Origin: JAFNAG01 sp050011535
GTDB lineage: Bacteria; Acidobacteriota; UBA6911
Assembly: GCA_050011535.1 (NCBI GenBank)
Contig: JBEKIX010000001.1
Location: 33,772-97,771 of the forward strand
Direction of reading: 5' to 3'
Length of the DNA: 64,000 bases
Part shown: in pieces, positions 1 to 8,455 of the stretch
Layout: each line of letters begins with the position of its first letter
How positions within the stretch are numbered: position 1 is the first letter of the stretch
Program-made: the position numbers and the translations under genes
The notes under the pieces: generated by a model
Database searches by the model: none
The model's input: only the letters and a program-made list of their open reading frames with translations
What the model was told of the DNA's origin: nothing

Positions 1-398
1 ATGTCATCAATCATTCGAAACAAAAAATCCGCGAGCAGGTGCACCAGATAACCGGAAAGCGTGGTGTAGATATCGTCTTCGAGCACGTCGGCACAGCCAC
101 GTGGCAGGACAGCATCAGCTGCCTGGCCCGGAACGGCCGCCTGGTGACCTGCGGAGCCACCACGGGATTCGACGTCAAGCTCGATCTGCGCCACGTCTTT
201 GCCAAGGAAGTGACCGTCATGGGGTCCTATATGGGATCCAAACACGAGTTGCTCAAGGTTCTGCGGCTCGTCCGCGCCGGGCTGCTGCATCCGGTCGTCG
301 CCGAAGTGCTGCCCTTGCAGGAAGCGGCACGCGCACAGGAAATCGTGGAAAATGGCGAGCATTTCGGCAAAGTGGTTCTGGTACCGAATCTCCCTTGA
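1..398 (+). CDS. Medium-chain (zinc-type) alcohol dehydrogenase / quinone reductase family protein, C-terminal part
   Basis: The reading frame is open from base 3, so the gene starts before the window. About 131 residues are visible. They read as the second half of the nucleotide-binding domain of an MDR-family oxidoreductase: GKRGVDIVFEHVG, then LARNGRLVTCGATTGF, then the closing VLPLQEAARAQEIVENGEH and FGKVVLVP. Family members reduce quinones or enals, or oxidise alcohols, with NAD(P)H. The substrate cannot be told from this half. The stop codon (396-398) directly abuts a perfect inverted repeat. The next gene on the same strand encodes a membrane Fe-S oxidoreductase, so an acyl-CoA or fatty-acid oxidation context is possible but is inference. 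Confidence 0.85.
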   Translation, partial: VINHSKQKIREQVHQITGKRGVDIVFEHVGTATWQDSISCLARNGRLVTCGATTGFDVKLDLRHVFAKEVTVMGSYMGSKHELLKVLRLVRAGLLHPVVAEVLPLQEAARAQEIVENGEHFGKVVLVPNLP

Positions 399-462
399 GA
401 GATTCGAGATTCGAAATTCGAGATTCAATATTCTCAATCTCGAATTTCGAATCTCGAATCTC
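399..462. repeat. Perfect 27-bp inverted repeat of GATTCGA-type units directly after a stop codon
   Basis: Arms 399-425 and 436-462 are exact reverse complements around a 10-nt loop. Each arm is built of iterated GATTCGA/GAAATTCGA heptamers. The left arm starts on the base after the TGA of the upstream gene. Bases 400-425 are identical to 42408-42433. The hairpin could act as a terminator or 3' mRNA stabiliser, although no U-tract follows. Confidence 0.85.
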
Positions 463-523
463 AAATCACACGCTCGCGTCGGCCTTAAGTTAACGGCATT
501 GATTCGGTCCGAGGGAATCTGAG

Positions 524-2512
524 ATGGCACAAAGCATCGTGTTCGGTGTCGTGCTGGCGATGGCATTCGCCTTCTTCCTGCGCGGCTGCCTGCGCCTGCT
601 GAGCCTGCTCAAGCTGGGCAAGCCTGAAGATCGCAGTGATCGAATCGGCAGCAGAATCAGGAACGTGCTCACCGTGGCGTTCGGCCAGAAAAAGCTCTTG
701 CGCGAGCCGCTGGCGGGTTTGATGCATTTTTTCATCTTCTGGGGATTCGTCATCCTGTTGTCTGCGATTCTGGAAGCCGTCATCGAGGGCTTCGCGCCGG
801 CCTTTTCGCTGCACGTCCTGGGCACTCTGTTCTCACCCGTTGCAGCGTTGCAGGAGCTCGTGGGCGCGCTTGTGGTGATCTCCTGCCTTGCAGCGCTGGC
901 CCGATGGTACTTTGTGCCACCGAAACGATACTTCGGTCCCGAGATCACGGGACATGTACGTCATGACGCCACTCTGATCCTCTGTTTGATTCTCGTCATC
1001 ATGTTCTCCATGTTCGGAACGTTCGCGACACGCATGGCGCTGGCGGGCGACCTGCCACAAGCACGCTTTCTATCGGTGCGCGTGGCGCCGTTATTCACCG
1101 CGCCCACAGCGGCGCTTTGGTACGGAATCTTCTGGTGGACTCACATCCTGGTTGTCCTCGGATTCATGAATTATCTACCCTACTCCAAACACCTGCACAT
1201 CTTGACCGCCGTGCCCAATGTGTTTTTCACATCGCTGCAGCCGCGCGGACGCCTGAACAAACTCGATCTCAAGGATGATACTGCCGAAAAATTCGGCGCT
1301 GAAGACATCAGGGACCTCACCTGGAAACAGTTGCTTGACGGCTTCACCTGTACAGACTGCGGACGCTGCACTTCGGTTTGCCCGGCAAATCAGACGGGAA
1401 AAGCGCTCAGCCCCCGCAAGATCATCATGAACATACGCCAGCGCACGGCGGAGGTCGGGCCCCTTCTTTTAGCCGGGAAAGCGGACGCTCATCCGGACAT
1501 CCTGGCACACCGGCTCCTGGACAGCTTGGTCGGTGAACAAGAACTTTGGGCTTGCACGACCTGCCGCGCCTGCATGGAGGAGTGCCCGGTAAACATCGAA
1601 CATGTTCCCGCAATCATGGACATGCGACGCTTTCTAGTCTTGTCGGAGTCACGTTTCCCGGAGGAGCTGACGGGTACCTTTAAAAACCTGGAAACCAATT
1701 TTACCCCCTGGGCTTTTAGCCATGAGACTCGGGCCGATTGGGCCGACGGGCTGGATGTCAAGACGATGGCGGAGAGCGGCGGCGAGAATGTTGACCTGCT
1801 GTACTGGGTCGGTTGCGCCGGTTCCTATGATCGTCGTTACCAGAAAGTCAGCCGCGCAATGGTCAAGCTGTTGAACGCCGCCGGCATCCGATTCGCCATT
1901 TTGGGAACCGAGGAGAAGTGCAACGGCGACCCTGCACGCCGCGCCGGCAACGAATACCTGGCACAGATGCTCATCGCGCAAAACGTCGAAACCCTCAACC
2001 GGTATAAGGTAAAGAGGATCGTTGCGACCTGCCCGCATTGCTTCAACACGCTGAAGAACGAGTACCCGCAGTTTGGCGGCAACTACGAGGTGGTGCATCA
2101 CACGGAATTGCTGCGGGGCCTCGTGCGCTCCGGGCGCCTCAAGGTTCCCCATGAAGGCGGAAAACACGTCACCTTCCACGATTCGTGTTACATCGGCAGG
2201 TACAACGGCATCTACAATGCTCCCAGAGATCTGCTGGAGGCTTCCGGCGGACATTTGCTGGAAATGGCCCGCTCAAGAGACCGGGGCTTTTGCTGCGGCG
2301 CCGGCGGCGCGAGGATGTTCATGGAGGAGCGCGAGGGCAAACGAGTCAACATCGAACGAACCGAAGAGGCGCTCAAACTGCATCCGGACATGATCGCAAC
2401 CGCGTGCCCCTTTTGCATGACCATGCTGACGGATGGCCTGAAAGCCAAGGATGCGGATGAGCGCGTTCACGTCAGAGACGTGGCCGAGGTTCTCGCCGAT
2501 TCTGTATCATAA
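524..2512 (+). CDS. Membrane-anchored Fe-S oxidoreductase (heterodisulfide reductase-related, probable ETF:quinone oxidoreductase type)
   Basis: 662 residues. The N-terminal ~250 residues form several membrane segments like a NarI/gamma-type haem-binding domain. Next comes a ferredoxin domain with two [4Fe-4S] motifs (CTDCGRCTSVCP and CTTCRACMEECP). Two CCG-type domains follow: WVGCAGSYDRR with EEKCNGDPARR and CPHCFNTLKNEYP, then FHDSCYIGRYNG with GFCCGAGGARM and CPFCMTML. This architecture occurs in enzymes passing electrons from electron-transfer flavoprotein or other flavoproteins into the menaquinone pool. No etfAB is visible here, so the ETF partner is inferred. The start ATG at 524 follows a weak purine-rich stretch. 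Confidence 0.85.
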   Translation: MAQSIVFGVVLAMAFAFFLRGCLRLLSLLKLGKPEDRSDRIGSRIRNVLTVAFGQKKLLREPLAGLMHFFIFWGFVILLSAILEAVIEGFAPAFSLHVLGTLFSPVAALQELVGALVVISCLAALARWYFVPPKRYFGPEITGHVRHDATLILCLILVIMFSMFGTFATRMALAGDLPQARFLSVRVAPLFTAPTAALWYGIFWWTHILVVLGFMNYLPYSKHLHILTAVPNVFFTSLQPRGRLNKLDLKDDTAEKFGAEDIRDLTWKQLLDGFTCTDCGRCTSVCPANQTGKALSPRKIIMNIRQRTAEVGPLLLAGKADAHPDILAHRLLDSLVGEQELWACTTCRACMEECPVNIEHVPAIMDMRRFLVLSESRFPEELTGTFKNLETNFTPWAFSHETRADWADGLDVKTMAESGGENVDLLYWVGCAGSYDRRYQKVSRAMVKLLNAAGIRFAILGTEEKCNGDPARRAGNEYLAQMLIAQNVETLNRYKVKRIVATCPHCFNTLKNEYPQFGGNYEVVHHTELLRGLVRSGRLKVPHEGGKHVTFHDSCYIGRYNGIYNAPRDLLEASGGHLLEMARSRDRGFCCGAGGARMFMEEREGKRVNIERTEEALKLHPDMIATACPFCMTMLTDGLKAKDADERVHVRDVAEVLADSVS

Positions 2513-2575
2513 ACCCTGACTGTCTGCCTGCAGCAACATGGATTGGGTCCCTATGGAACAGTGACACAAGCAAAC

Positions 2576-2825
2576 CTCGAAGACTCAAAGACTCAAAGAA
2601 TCTCCAAAAGGCACCGGCTTCTGCGGCCCTGAAAGGGCCGGCGCTCCGCGCCGACATTTATTGGCGGAGCCTGGAGTCAAACGCGACTCAATCAGCCCAA
2701 CATCGGGGCTAACCGGAACGGGGAACGCGTTTGCTTCCAGGCTCCGCCAATGAATGTCGCAGAAGCCGATGCCTTCCGCCCGACGGCTTTTCTTGGAGAT
2801 TCTTCGAGTCTTCGAGTCTTTGCGG
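2576..2825. repeat. Large imperfect inverted repeat (~250 bp) filling the 2513-2929 intergenic gap
   Basis: The outer arms carry iterated octamers: GACTCAAAGACTCAAAGAAT at 2582-2601, and its counterpart, read in reverse complement, GACTCGAAGACTCGAAGAAT near 2802-2821. The inner arms pair as well: ATTGGCGGAGCCTGGAGTC on the left against ATTGGCGGAGCCTGGAAGC read from the right near 2731-2752. A smaller hairpin (GGCCCTGAAAGGGCC, about 2625-2639) lies inside the left arm. No ORF is convincing. It separates two convergent genes. Confidence 0.7.
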
Positions 2826-2929
2826 TTAATTTCGTCGTTGATCCGAAAGCACCACATCCTTGTTGCGGCTAAACAGTTGCCATTCGGCAAACCTTATCTG
2901 GCAGCAACCGACTTCAGTCCGAGATCCTC

Positions 2930-4558
2930 TCATTCAGTCCATTGCGTCCAGGACTGGAGCCGAGCTTTCAGCGCCGCCATGAACTGGTCTGCCACCGCGC
3001 CATCGATCAGGCGGTGATCGAAGGAAAGCGCCAGGTAGACCATGCTGCGGATCGCGATCGCGTCATTGATCACTACTGGTCGTTTTTCCAGACCGCCCAC
3101 TCCCAGGATCGCCACCTGAGGCTGGTTGATGATGGGCGTGCCGAAAAGCGATCCATAGATGCCGGGATTGGTGATCGTGATGGTTCCCTGTTGCACTTCC
3201 TCAGGCTTGAGTCTTTTTGTGCGCGCACGCTCGGCTAGATCATGAATAGCAAGGGAAAGTCCAGTAAACGACCTCAGCTGTGCATCCCTGATAACCGGGA
3301 CAATGAGCCCGGTTTCCAGAGCGACGGCGATTCCCACATTGATGGATTTCTTTAAGACGATCTTGTCGCCTGATACGGAACTGTTCAGGATAGGATAATC
3401 ACGAACCGTGTCGACGAGCGCCTTGACGAAAAAAGGCGTGTAGCTCAGCTTGATTCCCTCGCGCGCCTCGAATTCATCCTTGTGCTTCACGCGCAGCTGG
3501 ACAACGGCCGTCATGTCCACTTCAAAAACCGTGTGCACGTGGGCCGAAGTCCGCTTGCTGAGCACCATGTGCTCGGCAGTCGCCTTGCGCATTGGGCTCA
3601 TTGTCACCGTCTCAGTCTCCCCAAGGAACTTGGGCATCTCCGCCGGTGGAACAGCCTCCTCGTGAAGCGGCACGGCCCTGGTCTCGTCGGCCGCAGGCCT
3701 TGCTAACGGCGGCGCCGGAACCCTATGCCCAGTCGGAGCCACAGGCGGGCGGATTTCAGGTTTCGGCGATCCAAGGTGAATCGGGGCGGGAGGTCTAATG
3801 TGAGCAGGTTTTGCTTCCATTTTCCCGGCTCGTTCCAGATACGCGAAAACATCTTCCCTGGTGATTCTCCCCGATGATCCGGTTCCCGTAACTGCGGCAA
3901 GATCGAGACCGTAATCACGCGCGATACGGCGAACCAGAGGCGACGTACGGATGTCCTCTGCGGGCAGCGGGGCGCGCTCGACTTCACGATCGCTGGCCGG
4001 CGGAGTTGCGGGAGCATCGCCTGCCACGGCCACCGGCGGCTCGGGCCCCGCCACCGCGGCACTCTCCGGGGCTGCCTCAGGAAGCATTGCCACGGGCGAT
4101 GGCCTCGCCTGGAGCGAAGCGGCAGGCTCAGTCTCGGCGGATGGCGGTGTGATCGCAACCTCAAAAGCCTGTTTCTCCGATGATACCTGGGCTGGCTCGT
4201 CCGGCGCTACAACGGCCGCGTGGGAATCCGCAGCGATGGATTCGGCCGGTTCCACGGGGCCAGGTGAATCCACAATCTCCTGCTCTTCAATCGCCGGCCC
4301 GGCAGCGGACGGCGTTTCGCGAGCATCCTTGATGACAGCAAGCAGAGTGCCGATTTTGACCGTCGTACCCTCAGGCACGAGGATTTCTCCCAGCACCCCA
4401 TCACCCGGGCATGCGATTTCAGAATCCACCTTGTCCGTGGAAATCTCGAAGAGAGGTTCGTCGCGCACGACGCGGTCGCCTTCTTTTTTCAGCCATTTGG
4501 TAATCGTACCTTCAAAAATGGACTCGCCCATTTGAGGCATGATCACATTGGTAGACAT
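2930..4558 (-). CDS. 2-oxo acid dehydrogenase E2 component (dihydrolipoamide acyltransferase)
   Basis: 542 residues. This is the core subunit of a pyruvate, 2-oxoglutarate or branched-chain 2-oxo acid dehydrogenase, transferring acyl groups from lipoyl-lysine to CoA. The N-terminal lipoyl domain has the modified lysine in ISTDKVDSE (Lys43). A long Pro/Ala/Glu-rich linker follows, then an E1/E3-binding domain (TSPLVRRIARDYGLDL...GRITREDVFAYL). The catalytic domain ends with the active-site motif SFDHRLIDGAVA. The ATG at 4558 was chosen because GGGGGAGA lies just upstream and the protein then begins MSTNVIMPQMGES, as in relatives; 17 further codons upstream are open but not conserved. It is the last gene of lpdA-lipB-E2. 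E1 is not in the window, so the substrate is undetermined. Confidence 0.93.
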   Translation of the reverse strand: MSTNVIMPQMGESIFEGTITKWLKKEGDRVVRDEPLFEISTDKVDSEIACPGDGVLGEILVPEGTTVKIGTLLAVIKDARETPSAAGPAIEEQEIVDSPGPVEPAESIAADSHAAVVAPDEPAQVSSEKQAFEVAITPPSAETEPAASLQARPSPVAMLPEAAPESAAVAGPEPPVAVAGDAPATPPASDREVERAPLPAEDIRTSPLVRRIARDYGLDLAAVTGTGSSGRITREDVFAYLERAGKMEAKPAHIRPPAPIHLGSPKPEIRPPVAPTGHRVPAPPLARPAADETRAVPLHEEAVPPAEMPKFLGETETVTMSPMRKATAEHMVLSKRTSAHVHTVFEVDMTAVVQLRVKHKDEFEAREGIKLSYTPFFVKALVDTVRDYPILNSSVSGDKIVLKKSINVGIAVALETGLIVPVIRDAQLRSFTGLSLAIHDLAERARTKRLKPEEVQQGTITITNPGIYGSLFGTPIINQPQVAILGVGGLEKRPVVINDAIAIRSMVYLALSFDHRLIDGAVADQFMAALKARLQSWTQWTE

Positions 4559-4651
4559 CGGTTCTCCCCCCTTCTCCCAAAGGATGACATGGTGATCTTC
4601 CCGCTTCAATGCGCCGTCCGCTTGGATGCCCGCTGAAAATTGAGAGATTTC

Positions 4652-5359
4652 CTATGACGTGCTGTCACGTACCGAATCGAGGAAACCCAAATCGGAGACC
4701 GAAACCATCTTGCGTTCGAATATCCGGCCGAAATGTGTCAGCAGTTTCTCTGCAACTTCCCGCACATCCACCTCACATCCCAGGATGGACTGCATCGAGG
4801 CAATTTGCTTTCCGTGGAGACCGCATGGCACGATCAGATCGTAATACGAAAGATCGGTGTTTACATTGAGCGCCAGGCCGTGCCGCGTGATCCAGCGGCT
4901 GATGTGAACACCCAGAGCGCAGATCTTTCCTGAACTTGTCCAGACGCCGGTCAACTTCTCCTGGCGGCCGGCATCTATGCCGTATTCGCTCAGGACGCAA
5001 ATGATGGCCTCTTCCAGGTTGCGCATATATAGGTGCACATCCTGCTCGTGCCGCTCCAGTTTTAACAGCGGATAGCCTACGAGTTGTCCCGGGCCATGAA
5101 ACGTGATGTCGCCGCCGCGGTCGATGTGATGGCGGCTCACCCCGCGCATTCGGAGAGTCTCCTCGGAAACCAGCAGGTTGTTCCAATCGCCGTTGCGCCC
5201 GAGTGTAACGACCGGCGTATGCTCGAGCAGGAGCAGGACATCAGCAGCAAAACCTGCCTTCTTGAGCTCGCAGATTTTCATCTGCATGGCGAGCGCTTCC
5301 TCAAATCCCAAGCGCTCCGGAAACATGACGGCGTAACAGGTGGTTCTAACTCCGTTCAC
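4652..5359 (-). CDS. lipB: Octanoyl-[acyl-carrier-protein]:protein octanoyltransferase LipB
   Basis: 235 residues. LipB moves octanoate from ACP to lipoyl-domain lysines, the first step of protein lipoylation. Visible family motifs are LEHTPVVTLGRN, RGGDITFHGPGQLVGYP and the active-site segment IVPCGLHGKQIASM, with the catalytic Cys and Lys. The reading frame stays open far upstream inside lpdA, but similarity begins at TTCYAVMFPERLGFEEAL. The GTG at 5359 was therefore chosen, 8 bp after the lpdA stop. The position between lpdA and an E2 gene supports a dedicated role in lipoylating that complex. Confidence 0.92.
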   Translation of the reverse strand: MNGVRTTCYAVMFPERLGFEEALAMQMKICELKKAGFAADVLLLLEHTPVVTLGRNGDWNNLLVSEETLRMRGVSRHHIDRGGDITFHGPGQLVGYPLLKLERHEQDVHLYMRNLEEAIICVLSEYGIDAGRQEKLTGVWTSSGKICALGVHISRWITRHGLALNVNTDLSYYDLIVPCGLHGKQIASMQSILGCEVDVREVAEKLLTHFGRIFERKMVSVSDLGFLDSVRDSTS

Positions 5360-5367
5360 CGGCTTGC

Positions 5368-6771
5368 TCAAAAATGGATCGCCGCCCCGTAGATCGCCTC
5401 CGCCGCCTCCATGATCGCCTCGGAGACCGTCGGATGCGCGTGAATGATGTGAGACAGATCCTCTGCGGAAGCCTCCAGACCGATCGCGGCAGTTCCCTCG
5501 GCTATCAGTTCCGTGACATGAGGTCCGATCATGTGAACGCCAAGAATCTGGTTGTACTTCTTGTCGCAGACGATTTTGACGAACCCGTCGCTCTCTCCCA
5601 GAATCGAGGCCTTGCCAATAGCCGCAAATGGGAATCTGCTCGTCACCACCTCGTGTCCCCGGTTGCGTGCATCCTGCTCGGTCAACCCCACGCTGGCAAC
5701 TTCCGGATAGCAGAATGTGCAATTGGGAACTTGGTCGTAGTCGAGGGGTATGGTCTCCTCTCCCGCCAGATGACGCATCACCAGCATCCCCTCATGGGAG
5801 GCAAGGTGCGCCAGTTGTTGTGTTGGCGTCACATCCCCGATAGCAAACACGCCGGGCACGTTCGTTTCCATATGGCCATCCACCGGAATGGAGCCGCGAA
5901 CGGTGGCCACTCCCAGTTTCTCCAGACCGATTCCCTCGGTCACCGGCTTCCGTCCCACAGCAATCAGGGCTTTTTCGGCCGTCACGGTCTGTGTTTCGCC
6001 GTTTGCAGCTGAAATCGTCGCCACCACGTGCCCTCCGGTGATGGTGATGCCCTCCAGACGCGTGCCGGTTAGCAGCTTGATCCTCCGTTTGCCGAGCAGT
6101 TTGTGCAATTCCGCGGAAATGTCCTCATCCTCAAGAGGCAGAATGCGAGGAAGCATCTCGATAACCGTGACGTTGCTGCCAAAGCGGGCGAAGAGCGAGG
6201 CGAATTCGATTCCGACCGCGCCTGCCCCCACAACGAGCAGTGATGAAGGAATACTCTCGAGTTCGAGGATCTCTTTGTTCGTCATGATGGCGTGGCCATC
6301 CAGTTCGAGGCCCGGAAGAAGCGTAGCTTCGGAACCGGTGGCGATTACGATGTTCTTTGCCTTGATCTCCGCCGGCGTCTCCCCCTCAACCTGGACCGTT
6401 CCCGGACCGGCAATTGTACCCTTGCCGAGGTAGGTCGCAATCCGATTCTTCTTCATCAAAAAAGCGGTGCCCATGGCCAGCTTTTTGACGATCTTATCCT
6501 TGCGAGCCTGGACCAGCCGAAAGTCTAGCTTGACGTCTCTGCACAGGATGCCGAATTCCCTACCCTTGAGAGCCTTCTCGTACAAGTCCGCGCTGTAGAG
6601 CATCGATTTGGTGGGTATGCATCCCCAGTGGAGGCAGGTGCCGCCGAATTTCGAGTACTTTTCGATTAATGCCACTTTTAGCCCAAGCTGGCTCGCCTTT
6701 ATGGCCGCAACATAACCACCCGGCCCACTTCCGATAACAGCGACGTCGTACGTAATAGGTTCCGTGCTCAA
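5368..6771 (-). CDS. lpdA: Dihydrolipoyl dehydrogenase (E3)
   Basis: 467 residues, normal for the family. It reoxidises dihydrolipoamide with FAD and NAD+. FAD-binding GSGPGGYVAAI lies near the N-terminus and the redox disulfide in GGTCLHWGCIPTKSM (Cys46/Cys51). The NAD-binding GAGAVGIEFASLF comes mid-protein, and the catalytic HAHPTVSEAIMEAAE (His-Glu) is at the C-terminus. The start is a TTG at 6771 preceded by GAAGGTG. It is the first gene of the lpdA-lipB-E2 operon on the minus strand. Confidence 0.95.
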   Translation of the reverse strand: MSTEPITYDVAVIGSGPGGYVAAIKASQLGLKVALIEKYSKFGGTCLHWGCIPTKSMLYSADLYEKALKGREFGILCRDVKLDFRLVQARKDKIVKKLAMGTAFLMKKNRIATYLGKGTIAGPGTVQVEGETPAEIKAKNIVIATGSEATLLPGLELDGHAIMTNKEILELESIPSSLLVVGAGAVGIEFASLFARFGSNVTVIEMLPRILPLEDEDISAELHKLLGKRRIKLLTGTRLEGITITGGHVVATISAANGETQTVTAEKALIAVGRKPVTEGIGLEKLGVATVRGSIPVDGHMETNVPGVFAIGDVTPTQQLAHLASHEGMLVMRHLAGEETIPLDYDQVPNCTFCYPEVASVGLTEQDARNRGHEVVTSRFPFAAIGKASILGESDGFVKIVCDKKYNQILGVHMIGPHVTELIAEGTAAIGLEASAEDLSHIIHAHPTVSEAIMEAAEAIYGAAIHF

Positions 6772-7076
6772 GAATCACCTTCTATCGTTTCATGCCTGAA
6801 GAGTACCAGGTGCTGCCCCAGCTGACAACGGAGACGGATACTATCACCCGCACAAGAGATGAGTCAAGGAACAGGGAAGCGTACTTCTGGCGGCGGGCAA
6901 TGCTCCTGCCATAGAACCTTCCGGATCGAAGCATCCGACTTACCCGACTGCAAAAGCCCACGGGAAGCTCTGATGGGTTGTTTGATGCTTCGCCGCGCCG
7001 GGGCGCGGCGATTCCGGTCCCCGTTTCGCTCCCCCACTGTTGCACCTCGGGCTGCACTAAGGCATAATCGCGTGCC
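6772..7076. other. Intergenic region between divergent lpdA and the xdhC-like gene
   Basis: 305 bp separating two divergently transcribed genes, so both promoters should lie here. A CATAAT hexamer 8 nt before the ATG at 7077 is a weak candidate -10 element for the plus-strand gene. No conserved ORF, RNA or clear repeat was seen. Confidence 0.5.
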
Positions 7077-7874
7077 ATGGCGGAAGACATTTACGAGGAG
7101 ATCGTCGACCTCCGGCGAAAGGGCCTGCGCGCCGCGCTGGCCACAATCATTTCGAGCCAGGGATCCACGCCGCGCAAAGGTTCGACCAAGATGTTGATTT
7201 ATGAGGGCGGGCGGCGCACCGGCACGATCGGCGGAGGTTGCACCGAAAACGATGTTTGTCGCGAAGCAGTCGAGGCCATGCGGAGCGCCAGCCCGCGTCT
7301 GCTACACTTCGACCTCACCGGAGAGGACGCCGAGGATGGAGGCTTGATTTGCGGCGGATCCATGGAGGTGTACGTGGAACCTATCCTGCCTGACCCAGTT
7401 CTGGTGATATTCGGCGCCGGCCACGTGGGCCGGTGCGTCGCGGATCTCGCCAAAAGCATCGGCTTCCGCGTCACCGTGGTGGACGATCGCATCAAATATG
7501 CAAATCGTGATAGGTTCCCCGATGCAGACACCCTGGTTGTAGGCAGCTGGGAAAACGTTTTCAACCAGATTCAGGTCAACGATGCATCCTACCTTCTGAT
7601 CGTAACGCGCGGGCATCAGTATGACCTGGTATGTTTGCGATATGCCCTCACAACGCCGGCCAAGTACATCGGCCTGCTGGGAAGCCGCCGGAAGATCCAG
7701 CTCTTTCGGGAGACGCTTGAAAAGGAAGGCGTGATTCCCTCTCAGCTCGCGCGTCTCCACGCACCCGTAGGGATCGCCATAGGGGCCGAGACACCGGAGG
7801 AGATTGCCGTCAGCATCGCCGCGCAGCTGGTAGCAGCACGGAGATCGAGCCTGGCGGCAAAGATCCAGTTATAG
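7077..7874 (+). CDS. XdhC/CoxI family protein (molybdenum-cofactor enzyme maturation)
   Basis: 265 residues. XdhC-family proteins bind and help sulfurate or insert the molybdenum cofactor of xanthine dehydrogenase/CO dehydrogenase-type enzymes. The N-terminal XdhC domain shows ATIISSQGSTPRKGSTKM, GTIGGGCTENDV and CGGSMEVYVEP. A Rossmann-like second domain begins VLVIFGAGHVGRCVADLA and ends with YIGLLGSRRKI and the LHAPVGIAIGAETPEEIAVSI segment. No molybdoenzyme subunit lies next to it; the following gene, 2 bp on, is nuoI, so the client enzyme is elsewhere. Confidence 0.9.
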   Translation: MAEDIYEEIVDLRRKGLRAALATIISSQGSTPRKGSTKMLIYEGGRRTGTIGGGCTENDVCREAVEAMRSASPRLLHFDLTGEDAEDGGLICGGSMEVYVEPILPDPVLVIFGAGHVGRCVADLAKSIGFRVTVVDDRIKYANRDRFPDADTLVVGSWENVFNQIQVNDASYLLIVTRGHQYDLVCLRYALTTPAKYIGLLGSRRKIQLFRETLEKEGVIPSQLARLHAPVGIAIGAETPEEIAVSIAAQLVAARRSSLAAKIQL

Positions 7875-7876
7875 AC

Positions 7877-8455
7877 ATGGCTTCCGAGGACCGTGTCTGG
7901 ACATGGTTCCGGTGTTTGGCTATCATGTTTGAGTTTATGAATCAGGAACCTCTAAAGCCCCGAGAGCGCCTCTACATCGTCGAGGCAGCACAAGGACTGG
8001 CAATCACCGCACGCCACTTCTTCGCCAACTTTTCCCGGCATGCCGTACGTAGTTTGGGATTCAACGTCGGGAAAGGCGGCACGGTCACCATCGAGTATCC
8101 GGAGGAGCGCAGACCCTATGCCAGCAGGCTGCGCACGCGCCACCGGCTCACGAAGCGAAAAGACGGTTCGCCTCGCTGCGTCGCATGCATGATGTGCGAA
8201 ACCGTCTGTCCGGCACGTTGCATCCATATCGTCGCCGTGGAAAATCCGGACCCCAACGTCGAGAAGATGCCCAAAGTTTTCGATATCGATCTTGGACAGT
8301 GTGTTTTCTGCGGCTTTTGCGTTGAAGTTTGCCCGGAAGATGCGATTCGAATGGACACGGGCATCGTCGAACTGGCTTCCTACACTCGCGAAGGCATGCT
8401 CTACCACATGCCTCAGCTCCTGACCTGGAAACACAATCAGGAATCAGGCGGCTAG
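7877..8455 (+). CDS. nuoI: NADH-quinone oxidoreductase subunit I
   Basis: 192 residues. NuoI carries two [4Fe-4S] clusters in the peripheral arm of respiratory complex I. Both ferredoxin motifs are present: CVACMMCETVCPARC and CVFCGFCVEVCPEDA. The segment RHRLTKRKDGSPRC before the first cluster is typical. The start is uncertain; the ATG at 7877 is 2 bp after the preceding stop, and ATGs at 7925 and 7937 are alternatives without better ribosome sites. It is separated from nuoB-nuoD (11.8-13.6 kb, opposite strand), so complex I genes are scattered. The stop overlaps that of the convergent fur-like gene in a shared CTAG. Confidence 0.85.
   Translation: MASEDRVWTWFRCLAIMFEFMNQEPLKPRERLYIVEAAQGLAITARHFFANFSRHAVRSLGFNVGKGGTVTIEYPEERRPYASRLRTRHRLTKRKDGSPRCVACMMCETVCPARCIHIVAVENPDPNVEKMPKVFDIDLGQCVFCGFCVEVCPEDAIRMDTGIVELASYTREGMLYHMPQLLTWKHNQESGG

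Noticed and set aside
399..462. CRISPR-like array in the GATTCGA repeats
   Set aside because: Units are 7 nt with no spacers and are arranged as an inverted repeat.
5360..5722. N-terminal extension of lipB to 5722
   Set aside because: This part overlaps lpdA in another frame and its sequence is unlike LipB; homology begins just after GTG 5359.
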